In this document: in pieces, positions 46,258 through 57,359 of the stretch
Layout: the number at the start of each line of letters is the position of its first letter
Numbering within the stretch: position 1 is the stretch's first letter
Assembly: GCA_032358165.1 (NCBI GenBank)
Contig: JAALGY010000023.1
Coordinates: 1-64,000, forward strand
Direction: 5' to 3'
Length of the DNA: 64,000 nucleotides
DNA from: Diplosphaera chodatii
Lineage: Eukaryota; Chlorophyta; Trebouxiophyceae; Prasiolales; Stichococcaceae
Position numbers and translations under genes: made by a program
The notes under the pieces: generated by a model
Told to the model about the DNA's origin: nothing
What the model saw: the letters and a program-made list of their open reading frames with translations, nothing else
Databases searched by the model: none

Positions 46258-49200
46258 ATGGCTGCAATGCAGCTGGGGTCCTCGCCGCTGGCACGCTACA
46301 ACCAGCAGCCAGCTGCAATCCCAACATGCCTGCATGCACAGCCGTTTGCCGGACGCTCACACAGCCGCAGGAGCTTCAGCAGCTCTCAGAGCAGTCACAG
46401 AGGAGACTGCAGAACGTTGCACCATCGGACGCTTGTGCACAGCGCAGATGCCCAAACACATGTCAGCAGTCCATCCCAACCAGTCTGCGAGGCTGCCAGC
46501 GACAAGATGACAGTCGCAATCACAGGTACTGCAATGTCGAGAATCTAGAACCCTACTATGATCCGATTGATAACTCAGCCGCAGATGCATTACAAGTCTT
46601 TGCATCTGGAGGGCCATAAGCTGGATGACGACGTGGCGTCGCTGCAGCAGTAGTATCGCATCACGATGAGCCTGTCGTTCACGTGCAGCTGGCTTGCGCA
46701 CTCAAGCTGTGGCATACGCTGCGGTGCACCACAAGCTGTTCAGTGCTCAGGAGGCTGTGCCGCTGGTGGCTGACGCTCGATGTGCATGTCTGCGCAGGCG
46801 CCACAGGGCTGGTCGGCAGCCGGCTGGTGGCGAAGCTGGCGGCCGGCGGCCACAGCGTGCGCGTGCTGACGCGGGACGTGGGCTGCGCCCGGGCCAAGCT
46901 GCCGTACGGGCGGCTGCAGTTCTACGGCCCAGCGGACTGGGCGTCAGCCATCGACGGAGCCACCGGCGTTGTGAACCTTGCAGGTGCAGAGTACCAGCAA
47001 GCACTTTGCATTATGTGACACAAGCAGCTGCAGCCTGAGCTTGGCGGTGACATGGTGTACACCGTGTCACTATGATGCACTAGGCTGATGGCGCTCTGAG
47101 GGCTGTGGCGCTTTTGCATAAGCTGTACAATATTGTACACTGGCATGCAGTCTTGGCATTGAACATGACAGCCATTGTGCAGTGATACGGTCTCAGCACT
47201 CGCAGGTTTGTAATAAGCAGTAATAGGGGTTGACTGCAATGGCGTCCGACCACAGTGTTGCCTGATGCAGGCGAGCCGATTGCCACGCGGTGGACGGCGG
47301 CGCACAAGCAGGAGATCAAGCGGTCCAGGGTGGCCGCCACCCGCGCAGTGGTGGACGCCGTGAACGCGCTGCCAGCTCAGCAGCGGCCGCGAGTGCTGGT
47401 CTCCACCTCAGCAATCGGTGGGCTGCCCGCCATCATTGCCCTGTGCTGAGGCATATGTCCAGACCCTGTCGGCCCACCTCCACGTGACTGCAAGCAAGCC
47501 AGCAGCCGTAGGGCTGGCAGCAGTTGTGCCAACTGGCAGGCCAGCTGTCAGCCGTCAAGTGGGTGACTTGCCGTGCATCGGCAGCATAACCTTGGCTGGG
47601 TAGGCAGCCGATCCCAAAGGGCGCTATTGGCCAAGGATCAGCAGGATGTGAATGTCGAAGTGTGACTGCCCGCAGGCTACTACGGCACCAGCGACAGCGA
47701 GTCGTTCAGCGAGGGCAGCCGCTCGGGGGGCGACTACCTGGCGGAGGTGTGCCGCGAGTGGGAGGCCGTCGCCGACTCCGCGCAGGTGGGCTTATTCAGA
47801 TTTTATCTAGCTTAATTCAGATTGAGGGACAGCAGTCTGGTGTCCAGCGTGCGCTGCCACTAGGACAGGGGTCAGGCCCACTCTGCGGAGGATGCTGCAG
47901 TGATAGGCGCCACATCACGCTGGTAGCAGACAATGGCAGCGGCACCTGAGGGGCGGCCATGCTGAGGGTCGAGCAGCGCTCCTGGGCAGGTCTGGCCAGG
48001 GCGCTGCTGAGGCCGGGAAGCCCACGGCTGGGCGCAGCAGCTCTCACTGTGCGGTCTGAGGGCAGTCCAACAATGCAGCGGCACCGCACTGCACCATGCC
48101 CCAGGTTCGAGCGTGACCCCGCTGCCGCTGCAGGTGGAGCGCAGGGTGGTCGTGCGCTTCGGCATCGTGCTGGCGCGGGAGGGCGGGGCCCTGGCGCGCA
48201 TGCTGCCCATGTTCAACGTGTTTGCCGGCGGGCCGCTGGGCAGCGGCCGCCAGTGGTTCTCCTGGATCCACAGGTGGGCCAAGCAGCTGACTGGCGATGG
48301 CAAAGCGTCCATCACGCAGGGTCATCTGCTGCGCTGCAGCTCAGAGGAGCTGTGCTGTTGATCCGCAGAGCAAGCAACATCGTGCACTCAAGTCACACTT
48401 TTCGCTCACACAGGCACATGCTCACTGAGCGTGTAGCTCTAGTTTGTACCAGATTGCTGGTAGCTGCGCCATCAGCAGCCACCTGAGCATACTCCTTCCC
48501 AATGGCATTTGCCCATAGTCACAGCAGCCAGTGCGTGGCCCAGAGTATGTATGGTGATGACGTGCTTGCTGCTGTGACAGGGACGACCTGGTGGCGCTGC
48601 TGGTGGAGGCGCTGAACAACCCCAGCTACAGCGGCGTGTACAACGGCACAGCGCCCAACCCCGTCCGCATGTCCGAGCTGTGCTCCAGCCTGGGTGCGTC
48701 CCAAGAGGAACAGTCGTCTGCTCATGCATTGGCAGAGTGCTGACCTTTGCTGCTGGCAGGCAGTATACAGCGCCCTGCGCAAGCGCCATCAGACATCACG
48801 ATCAACAGCCTGGCCAGCGCCGCTGATCTGCCGCTGCAGCTCATGCCACCACCTTGAGTGCATGTCCGCTGCTGCTGCAGGGGGCGTGCTGGGGCGGCCC
48901 AGCTGGCTGCCGGTGCCGGACTTTGCGCTGCAGACGCTGCTGGGGGAGGGCGCCGGCGTGGTTCTGGAGGGCCAGCGCGTGCTGCCCGCCCGGGCGCAGG
49001 TGTGCACAGCTGCAGCTGCTGCTGGATCAGCATGCTACTAGCACGCCTTATGCAATCAGGAGGCTCGCTTAGGCTGACGTACGACGCCCGCACCGGCAGC
49101 TTGCCGGGCTGCAGTTTGCCCCGAGTGTTGGCTGCCAAAGCCAGATCGTGCAGCCTTCATTAAAAAAACCTACGTAGGAAGCCTTTGCACCAGAACAGAT

Positions 49201-49311
49201 TCACAAACCTGTTGGTGCTCAAGTGCTGCGTGCTGGCTGTTGTCACAGGAGGCCGGCTTCCGCTTTCAGTACCCAGAGGTGACGGCAGCGCTCCGCAGCG
49301 TGGCGCGCTGA
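46258..49311 (+). CDS. GC1: SDR39U1 / SulA-like / GIANT CHLOROPLAST 1 epimerase-family protein (381 aa)
   Basis: Extended short-chain dehydrogenase-like protein; the plant member GC1 (AtSulA) sits on the plastid inner envelope and affects chloroplast division, and its catalytic reaction is not known. Eight exons (46258-46525, 46798-46983, 47271-47417, 47676-47785, 48134-48273, 48581-48693, 48881-48999, 49249-49311) join in phase to exactly 382 codons with the stop. Residues 1 to about 84 look like a plastid transit peptide (Ser/Arg/His-rich, e.g. [18 protein letters not shown]). Then come the Rossmann motif [133 protein letters not shown], all hallmarks of the family (TIGR01777). The last three exons are duplicated as decayed copies downstream. 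Confidence 0.92.
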
Positions 49312-50100
49312 CGACCTGCCCAGCGGCTTTGCTTCAGCATGCAGCAACTGGCGGCATCAGATGCCAGTAATGCTATGCAGCCTGACGCGCCGCCCTCCCT
49401 AGTTGTCAGCGTATGTGGAGGCAGGAAGCAGTCGCAGCGGTGTTTTGAGGTGGCAGCGGCAATGCCCACTGTGGCCACAGACCGCATTCGGCCTTTTGAG
49501 ACGCATCGCAGCATTGGCAGGTCGGTGCGCAACGGCGGGCATTTGCCAAGCGCATGTGGCAGGGAACGGCAGTCAATGCAGCGGCGCCACACTTACGGCT
49601 CGTAGTGGTGTCAGAGGCAGCCTGCTGCATGCAATATATGAGGACCACATCAGCATTGAACGCTGGTGAAGGCCTCTTGTCACATTGGGTTGCTTAAGAT
49701 TTTGAGCACAATTTTGGCGTGGTGCGGCCATGGCCTGTTTTGCATACTGCACTTCACCATGAGGCTGTCACCAGGTCCGCAAGACATGCTTGCCAATGAC
49801 ATCAAGCGCCTTGCCGTCGATCCCCCCTTCCTGGATCACTATGTCAACACATGTGTCCAGCAATGTGATGCGGTGGGTTGCAGGATACAAAGCCCATTTA
49901 CCTGCACCTTAAAATGGGGTGCAGCAGCAGCAGCATCCGCCGCAGCTTTACCTCCCAGCTGTACGCCATCCGTCGCACAGCCACATAAGGCAGCAGCACG
50001 TGCTGAGGTCCTCATGCAGACGATCGACTGATCAACTGTACCATGTTGTCGGAGGCTGGAAGGAGCATGAGGTAACGTGATCACACTTGCTCTCTTGCTA
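49312..50100. other. 3' flank of the GC1-like gene; source of a downstream duplication
   Basis: Non-coding on both strands. About 49320-49600 matches about 51700-51960 in order and orientation (for instance TGAGGTGGCAGCGGCA and GACGCGCCGCCC), and CTGGAAGGAGCATGAGGT near 50060 recurs near 52255. Confidence 0.6.
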
Positions 50101-50148
50101 ATCAACTATACTATCAACTATACTATCAACTATACTATCAACTATGCG
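50101..50148. repeat. 12-bp minisatellite, four units
   Basis: ATCAACTATACT is repeated head to tail; the first three units are exact and the fourth ends TGCG. Confidence 0.85.
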
Positions 50149-50576
50149 AGCAGGGAGCTGAAGCAGCTGATGAACATACGGTGTCCTGAAACACTCAGAA
50201 TGGAGCTTCAGGGTTGGCATGAGGCGTTGCGCTATGCTATGCACAGCCCAGCGCACATCAGCTGGCGGAGTGGCGAGCGGGAAGTGACACAGGTGCCGTC
50301 AGGCACAGCGCGAGCCCCGACTTGTGTACAATCAGCTGCTGTCAAGGTGCAAGTCACTACTGGCTGATGAGCACACCCGACTAGGTGGCGAGCTGCTAGC
50401 TGAAGCATGATGCACGTCGGCAATCCACCAGGCAGATGTCGCAGCGGATCAGGAGCTGTGCATTGCAAACAGCTATTACAGCCAGTGCTGAGCTGCTGAC
50501 GATGTATCGTGACGGCACGCCAGAACTTGCTGCTCCCGGCTACCTATACCAGCAGCAAGAGCTTCTTCATGTGCTG

Positions 50577-51671
50577 CAGGGTGCCTTCCGGCTGGTGGCG
50601 GAGGCGACATCATTGAAGCAGGACCGGCAACCCATTGCCGGTGCTGCCATGCTGGTGAGCGCAGACCCTCCGCGCAAGTGCGGCGCTGCTTGGCTGTTGC
50701 TGCGGCTGGTTGCTGCACGGCGGCCAGCAGCCGCCCGGCCAGCAGCCGGGTATGTGGTCAGCCTGTTTCACGCCGCAGCTGCCGCAGCAACAACGATATG
50801 TAGCTCTGCCGTTGATCCGCAGCGCTCTGCCGCTGATGCGCAACATCTCATCTGCAGGCATCTCGACCTCGTTTCGCTGCTGGTGCAGGCGGCTGCACAT
50901 GTTCAGCCACAGCGGCATGCACAACTGGACAGCGCCAAACCCTGCCCGAACGTCCGAGCCGTGCTTCAGCCTAGGTACGAGTTTCCATCCCTCCCATCCA
51001 CGAGGGCTTCAGCAATGGTGCGGTGACGCCTCGGCTGTTACAGCCAGAGGCAATCATCTGCATAAGGAGGCAGCCTTGCAGCCTCAGGGTCATGTTCCGA
51101 TCCGCAGCGCAGCTGGTGGTGATACCCTTGTTGATCGTGCTCCTTTCCTGACGACCACCTGCTACCACAAGGGGCGCATTGGGGCAAATCAGAGTTTAAG
51201 CAATGCTGATTTGAGCATTTGTCTTCATCGCTGCAGGGGGCGTGCTGGGGCGGCCCAGCTGGCTGCCGGTGCCGGGTGTTGCGCTGCAGACGCTGCTGGG
51301 GAGGGGGGCGGGCATGGTGCTGGAAAGGGCAAGCGCATGCTGCCCGCCCAGGCCCAGGTACATATGGCTGCTGCCGCCGCTCAGTCGGCTTGCTGTTGCC
51401 ATGGCATGTGTGATCAGAGTGCTCACTGCCTGAGCATGCTGTGATGCGGCGCCTGCACCGCGATGTCGTATGGCGGCAGCGTGCCAGATGCTGGCTGCCA
51501 GAGGCAGACAATGCAGCTGTCATACAAAGGAAGTCACAACAGCCTTCGCACCTCACTGACAGTGAGCATGTCGGTGCTCAAGTGCTGCTTTCTGGCTGCC
51601 GTTGCAGGAGGCATTTGGCTGCGTTTCCAGTACCCGGAGGTAGCAGCAGCCCTGCACAGCGTGGCGCGGCA
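50577..51671 (+). pseudogene. composite decayed copy A: F-box/LRR last exon fused to GC1 exons 6, 7 and 8
   Basis: Segment 50577-50850 resembles the start of the last exon of the F-box/LRR gene (GGTGCCTTCCGGCTGGTGGC versus GGTCTTCTTCCGGCTGGTGG). It is followed, in the right order and with acceptor sites still in place, by copies of GC1 exon 6 (50858-50974), exon 7 (51237-51357, starting GGGGCGTGCTGGGGCGGCCC) and exon 8 (51608-51671, with CGTTTCCAGTACCCGGAGGT). Exon 7 carries a net 2-base gain near 51325, and the terminal CGC TGA has become CGG CAG, so the frame and stop of GC1 are lost. Conserved junctions show that it arose from genomic DNA with introns, not from a retrocopied mRNA. Confidence 0.75.
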
Positions 51672-51689
51672 GACATCAGCCCAGCAGCT

Positions 51690-52330
51690 TCACCGCCAGC
51701 AGACACAGAGTGGCGGCCGCAGATCAAGGCGTTGCGATGCAGCATGACGCGCCGCCCCTCAGCTGCTAGCGCGAATGCAGGAAGCAGCCCCAGCGGGTTG
51801 CTGAGGTGGCAGCGGCACATTCCACTGTGGCAGAAACGTGCATGCGGCCTTCTGAGACACATTGCAGCAGCGGCAGGTCAGACCGCAGCAGAATGCATCG
51901 TCAGTGCGATTGCCAGGCGTGGGACAGGGACACCATTCGATGCAGCAGCGCCGAACCTACGGTGCACTGTGCCAAGTGTACGGTAGTGTATGTATTGCGT
52001 GCAGAATATGATCATGTCGGCATTGAACGCTTGGCAAGGGCCTGTAGTCACAGCAGATGTCGCAGAATTTGTAGCAGAATCTTGGCAGACTCTTGATGTG
52101 GCGTTGCCATGGTCCGTTCCAGCATGCGGTTCTTCACTTCAGGCTGTGCATGGGTACGCGCGACATGCGTGCACACTTCAAGAGTGGTGTTGGGTCGATC
52201 TTTCCCTTCGATTCATGATGCACTTATGGGTATATGTGCACATCGGTGGCTGCTGGAAGGAGCATGAGGTCACACGATCACATGAGGACTGCATAAGATC
52301 AGCATAACATTAGTGCTGGCATTGTATACA
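51690..52330. repeat. duplicated 3' flank of the GC1-like gene
   Basis: Second copy of the sequence at about 49320-50100, in direct orientation, with many small differences. The similarity extends past exon 8 of copy A into non-coding DNA, so the duplicated unit is a genomic segment ending just before the F-box/LRR gene at 52376. Confidence 0.6.
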
Positions 52331-52375
52331 GCATCTTGCGGTGCATCTCTCTCTGGCTAGAGGCACACAGCGGCG

Positions 52376-54503
52376 ATGACGAGCTTGGGTGATCTGCCGC
52401 TTGACGTTGTCAGGCTGATCGTGGACCAGATCACTGCAGCCACGCAGCTCAAGGGAGACGTCACCAGGGAGTTAAGCAGCGTGGTGACCTGGTGCCGACT
52501 TGCGTCAGTATGCAGGCGGTGAGCGCTGCTGCCTGCACTGCGCAACGCCACCACTCACAGTTGCTGCGGCGAAAGGTCGCCTGTCATCCTCTGGCTACCA
52601 CCGAAGTTCTGTCGTTGCAATCCCATTGCAGGTGGCGCAGCGTGATGATGGAGCTGCCAGTCAGCATAACGTTTGTGTGGGAGCATGCCGCCATCGTGAA
52701 CCACGTCGCCTTTCTGCCAAGCCAGCTGGACCCAGTGTGGACAACAATCATACAAAACATTTCCCGGGTGAGCTGAGCAACCATTTTGCTCAGAATGTGC
52801 GTGTCATCTTGGTGTGATTTCGATATTGATCAGTTGGCGTCATTCTCACGGCGGCAAGGTCTCGCCATGAGCAACCCGAGCGGCGACCTGCATGTCTGAT
52901 GGGTTTTGATGAAGGATAACCGTGTGCTCTCGCTGTACAGGTCGCCAACAGCCCAGCACCGGTGTGCGCGCTGCACATACGGCCGCTGCGCCGGCTCCAG
53001 CACTGGGACGGCATCTTTGAGAGCTACCCGCTGTCAGCACATGTGCGCCCCTGCTCGGGCAACGCCACAGCTGGCGGCAGCAGTTGCTGATGGTCTTTGC
53101 ATGAGGCGCTCTATCAATCAGGCACGTCCTCCTGGGACATGCTGATGCTTGCAGTGCTGCTGCTACAGGTGTCTGGAGCGGTGCAGAGGCTGCTGGAGAA
53201 TGACGGCTTTCGGCGCCGCAGCGGGCGCCACCTGCGATCCATCTGCCTTGAAACCGAAGGTGAGACAGCTACAGCTGATAGTGCAATCACTGGAATGCAT
53301 CTACATTGGCCCACCTATTGAACTCTGCGGCTGCACAAGTAGGTAACCCAGGTCCAGCCTGCTCACGTGTCCAAGGCCATCAGCAGGGCGCTGCACATAG
53401 GTCGCCTCCTCCCGGCATGCAGGCGGCTCAGGGTTTAGGTGCGACGCGCCACTGGACGTGTTCATGGCGCTGACGCACATCGGCGGCATCGCTGGCCGGC
53501 TGCCGGCCCTGCCGCCCACCCTGGAGGCCCTGCGCTGGCACGGCCAGACGCTTTCCCTCATGTCGCCACCAATGGAGGTCGCTGACCTGCAGGTGGGTTG
53601 GCACCTTGGCCCTTATGCTCGCTGCTGCTGCTGCTGCTGGGGTGGTCAGGCACTCACATGGCTGCAGAGCATGCACGCATCAGCACCATCGTGCAGGGGT
53701 GTGAAGTGTGCACTTGCCTCGGTGCCTTGGCCTGCCGCCCACCCAATTTGCCTGAGGCAGCCACGTCGCTGTGTAGGCGAGCCTGCGGCGCCTGACAAAC
53801 CTCAAGCACCTGGCGCTGTGGCACGCCAGCATTGGCGACCGTCCAGATCAGGTGGCCGGCGCGCTGCGGTCCCTGCCGCCGGCGCTGCAGTCCCTCGTGT
53901 GCGAGTACGGCTTCGGCGGCTCACGCAGCGCCGAGCTCACGCAGCGCCTGGTGGCTGCCAGCGCCCCCGTGCACATGCGGCTGGTGGAGTGGCGCGGCCG
54001 GTCACGACGCAACAGGCACGTGTCAGCGATGGTCGTCAAGCATGCGGCCCCCACATGTGCTGGACGGGCGGCACAGGGCAGCGCCTTTCATGCAGCTATG
54101 TCCTGGCTGACACCTGTGCATGCAGGCGGGAGGGGTGTGGCAGTCTGGACACAATTCACAAGCACCCTGAGCACCAGCACAGCAGGTGTTTCTGCTGCTG
54201 CTGATGGCCGCTGCTGCGTGTGGCTCCAGGGTCTTCTTCCGGCTGGTGGCAGCTTCAGCGATGGCAGATGATGATCGTGCGGCCGCTGACGCCATTGCCG
54301 GCCAGCTGGACAGCGGTTCGGCAGGCGCTGCAAATGATTCTGCTCAGGGCGCCCGGCGGCCGCGCCAAGGTAGGGCAGCCGCAGACCACCATGAGCTTAT
54401 GAAGACTCCTGACAGCTGCACACTCAAGATGGCGCACGCCAGTCTGCCTTGGAAACTGGGCGTGCTTGGTGTTGGATATTTACAGCAACCAGTGTATGGA
54501 TGA
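52376..54503 (+). CDS. F-box / leucine-rich-repeat-type protein (about 384 aa)
   Basis: F-box proteins are substrate receptors of SCF ubiquitin ligases; the LRR part would bind the target. Seven exons (52376-52518, 52632-52767, 52941-53042, 53169-53259, 53423-53592, 53777-54015, 54230-54503) join to 385 codons with the stop. The N-terminus LGDLPLDVVRLIVDQI, then WCRLASVCRRWRSVMMELPV, reads as an F-box. LRR-like segments follow: HIGGIAGRLPALPPTLEALR, SLRRLTNLKHLALWHASIGD, LRSLPPALQSLVCEYGFGGS. Intron 6 must use a GC donor (CAG|GCACGT) to keep this frame. With the nearby GTGTCA donor the protein would end 13 codons into exon 7; the decayed copies lack one base at that point, so the C-terminus is uncertain. 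Partial copies lie on both sides. Confidence 0.7.
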
Positions 54504-54934
54504 AAAGGTCGAGACGGTTTCGATTGCTGCAGGACGGGAATTTGCCATTGGCTGCTGCCGGCTGCAATGACGCTTCCACTGCAAACAAGCACAGCAGTGC
54601 AGCGCTGCGCGGCAGCGTGCCTGAGAACTCCTTGTTATTAGGTGTGTCCCATGCTCAGGATGTGCAGATGCGTCTCGAGCTACGCTGTCATGGTCATGTC
54701 CCCTGCAGCATGGAGTGCAGTTCGTTGTGTGCATGCCACTGCCCCACTTCGCATTGCTGCATGCGAACCAATTTCAGCACTGCTGTCATGGATGAGTGAT
54801 CATTCTGAGTACTGCCTGCAGGTTCTGGCAGCCCTGGAGCGACATTGACACCATGGCCACACTGCAGCGCCGCCACTGACAGCCTGAGCTCCAGCTGCTG
54901 GCGACCTGTACCTCTTTTGGACGTTAGCGTGGGA

Positions 54935-56109
54935 CGCCGCCAATCCTGGGCGCTCGCAGCTCGCGGGTGGGCCTGCCGCATTCCCTGCCACCGGCGTTGC
55001 AGTTCCTCATATATGACTTGGCGGCTTCCACGACTGCCGCCTGCTTCCACGACAGCTGCTGGCAGCTGCCACCCCGCGGATGCAGCTGGAAACCTTCTCC
55101 TTTGGAGGCAATCCGAACACCACCAGGCACATCCCATGATGGGGTGCAGTGCATGCCTGAACGTTTCTGCCCAAGTTGCTGTCAGGGGCGTATGCTAGCA
55201 CTGGCTGCCATTTGTTGCATTCGCGAGGCACAAGGCGACTGCTGCAGATGCTCTGCAGAGTGCAATACTAGCCAGTGTTGCAGTGAATGCTGAGCTGTTG
55301 AGGACGCATAATGACAGCACAGCAGAAGTCACTGCTCCAAACTGCAGCACCAGGGGTCACGACTGCTCCATCTGCTGCAGGGGCCTTCCGGCTCATGGCT
55401 GCGTCAGCAGCAATGCAGCTGGGCTGGGCTGGGCTGCAGCCAAGGGGCCACGCTGGCATGCTGGTGAGTACCGAACCCTGTACGCATGTCCGGCGGTGCT
55501 TGGCCGTCGCTGAGGCTGGTTGCGGCGGCGTGGTCAGCGTTCCCTGCAGCTGGCTGCAATCATGCCGTCACGCCGCCCATCCTGCAGCTGCAGCGGCAGC
55601 AGGGACATCGTCTGCCGCCGATCATCAGCAGCGCTCGGACACTGATTCGCGGTGCCTCATCTGCAGGGATGACCCGGTGGCGGCGCTGGTGAGGGCGCTG
55701 GTCACTCCCGGATACAGCGCTGCACACAGCAACATGGCAGCCAATCTGTGCGAACCAAGCTGCGCTCCAGCCTAGGTGCAAGCTTCCTGGCGCTCTCGCC
55801 CGTGAGGCATCATGCGTTACTGCATTGGTGTTGTTGCTGTTGCGGTGACCCTCGGCTATTGCAGACAGCAATCGTCGTGTGCGCAACAGGCAGTCCTAGA
55901 GACTCACATTTGCATCTCACAGCGGCGATTGGCAGCGCCGCCCCTGCTGCAGGTCGTGCCCCTTACCCGGTGACCACCTCCTTGCTACAGGGCACATGCT
56001 GCTGCGGCCCAGCTGGCTGCAGGTGCCGGACTTTGCGCTGCAGACGCTGCTGGGGGAGGGGGCGGGCGTGGTGCTGGAGGGCCAGCGCGGGCTGCCCGCC
56101 TAGACCCAG
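54935..56109 (+). pseudogene. composite decayed copy B: F-box/LRR exons 6 and 7 followed by GC1 exons 6 and 7
   Basis: 54935-55135 resembles exon 6 of the F-box/LRR gene (CCTGCCACCGGCGTTGCAGT against CCTGCCGCCGGCGCTGCAGT). 55383-55660 resembles its last exon. 55667-55775 matches GC1 exon 6 (GATGACCCGGTGGCGGCGCTGGTG type) and 55991-56109 matches GC1 exon 7 (GACTTTGCGCTGCAGACGCTGCTGGGGGAG type). The exon 7 copy has TAG where GC1 has CGG (CCCGCCTAGACCCAG), an in-frame stop. No exon 8 copy was found. Same order of parts as copy A. Confidence 0.7.
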
Positions 56110-56765
56110 GGTGTGCGCTATGCCTTGCGCCATACTTAAGGCCCACCAAGCATCGGCAGCGGCGTGGCCAACTGTGCGTGATTGCTAGCAATGGAGCTGT
56201 GGCACATGCTCAGCATTGCTGGAGCAACAGCAAGTGGCACCTTGTGATGCTGTTGACCTAGAATGATGGCCCCAGCAGAATGAAAGGCCCAATGACCGTG
56301 TAGACATGACAGCGGACACTCAACCGCTGCACACCGGCTGTTGCAGGGGCTGGCTTCTCATCATCACGCAGAGATGGCGGTGGTGCCAAGCAGCGTGGCA
56401 CGCTTGCTGGCATGCCTAGCAGGTGGACGTACAACAGGCAAACAGCGGCAGCCTCCAGCAGGGTCTGGCAGCATGATGCACCACCGCCCACATGTTGGGC
56501 AGCTTCGAAGCCAATCCACTGGCACGGTAGTCCTCAGATGTGGCGGCAATGCCGCCATCACCGATGTGACAAGCCTGGCATGTTTTAGCAATGGCGCCTA
56601 CATCAGGCTGATATGCTACCATGCTTTGCATGTCTTAGTTTAGGACAGCATGGTGTTGGTTCGCAGTCTCATCAGGTCAGTAACGGCGCGGTGCGTCGGG
56701 ACTTCTGTAGTGATACAGGACCATAAAAGCGTTGATTTCAGACCCAGCTGCAAGCAAAAATCTAT
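56110..56765. other. intergenic sequence before the tRNA gene
   Basis: No exon assigned on either strand. Confidence 0.4.
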
Positions 56766-56839
56766 AGCCTCGTGCCGGGATCGAACCGGCGACCCTGAGA
56801 TCCGAAGTCTCATACGCTAATCCACTGCGCCAACGAAGC
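56766..56839 (-). tRNA. tRNA-Arg (anticodon UCG)
   Basis: On the minus strand a complete cloverleaf can be drawn. The 7-bp acceptor stem is GCTTCGT with ACGAGGC (one U-G pair). The D arm is GCGC/GCGT and the anticodon stem TGAGA/TCTCA closes the loop CTTCGGA, giving anticodon TCG. The T arm is GCCGG-TTCGATC-CCGGC, with a good B box (GGTTCGATCC). A run of five T follows a few bases past the 3' end, as a Pol III terminator. No intron. The base at the discriminator position reads T, which is unusual. Confidence 0.95.
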
Positions 56840-57359
56840 TTGCATCCGTGCGGTACTGAGAAAACTCAGAGTGGAGTCATGAAAGGTGGTCAGCATCGCC
56901 GGTTGTACAAACTATGTGCATAGGTTGCCGTGCTACTAGTTAACGTTAGTTATGCGATGACGGCAGTGGCAGTGCGGCCTTGGCACTGGCGGTGGCGGCG
57001 GCAGCAGGCAAAGCAAAGGCGTAGCGGCCGCTGCGCGGCCGCCTCACCCCTGCGACGCTTCTGAGGCCAATCAGCAGTCGATTTAAAGACTGTTGTGAAT
57101 TGGCAAGCATTTGGCTTGGGCCGAACGCCGGCAGGAGTGCAGCATCGTTGGTCAGGCAGTCTTGCGCGAGGCGCGGCGGCGATTTCAATGGACTCAGCGC
57201 GAGTCGCACGTCGTTTGGCGACTCACACTGCCCGTGCTGTGTGGGATGTGGCATGGACATGGCATGGCGCGGCACTGGTGGTTACCATTGCCACTCTATG
57301 TTTGAGTTTTGCAAGAAGCAGACCATGCACACACTTGGGACGTTATGACATAGTAGCCG
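56840..57359. other. intergenic sequence between the tRNA and the minus-strand F-box/LRR gene
   Basis: Holds the 3' untranslated region of the gene starting at 61648. It includes the GC palindrome GCGGCCGCTGCGCGGCCGC near 57029. No exon supported. Confidence 0.45.

Noticed and set aside
50101..50148. CRISPR-like direct repeat array
   Set aside because: Units are 12 bases with no spacers, in a eukaryotic nuclear context; it is a minisatellite.
57029..57047. GC palindrome as a rho-independent terminator
   Set aside because: The genome is nuclear and eukaryotic; such terminators do not apply, and no T-run follows.
56946..57275. Minus-strand frame ending in an Ala-rich stretch as an extra exon of the neighbouring F-box/LRR gene
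   Set aside because: The F-box/LRR frame already stops at 57360, and no acceptor/donor pair links the two; kept as non-coding.
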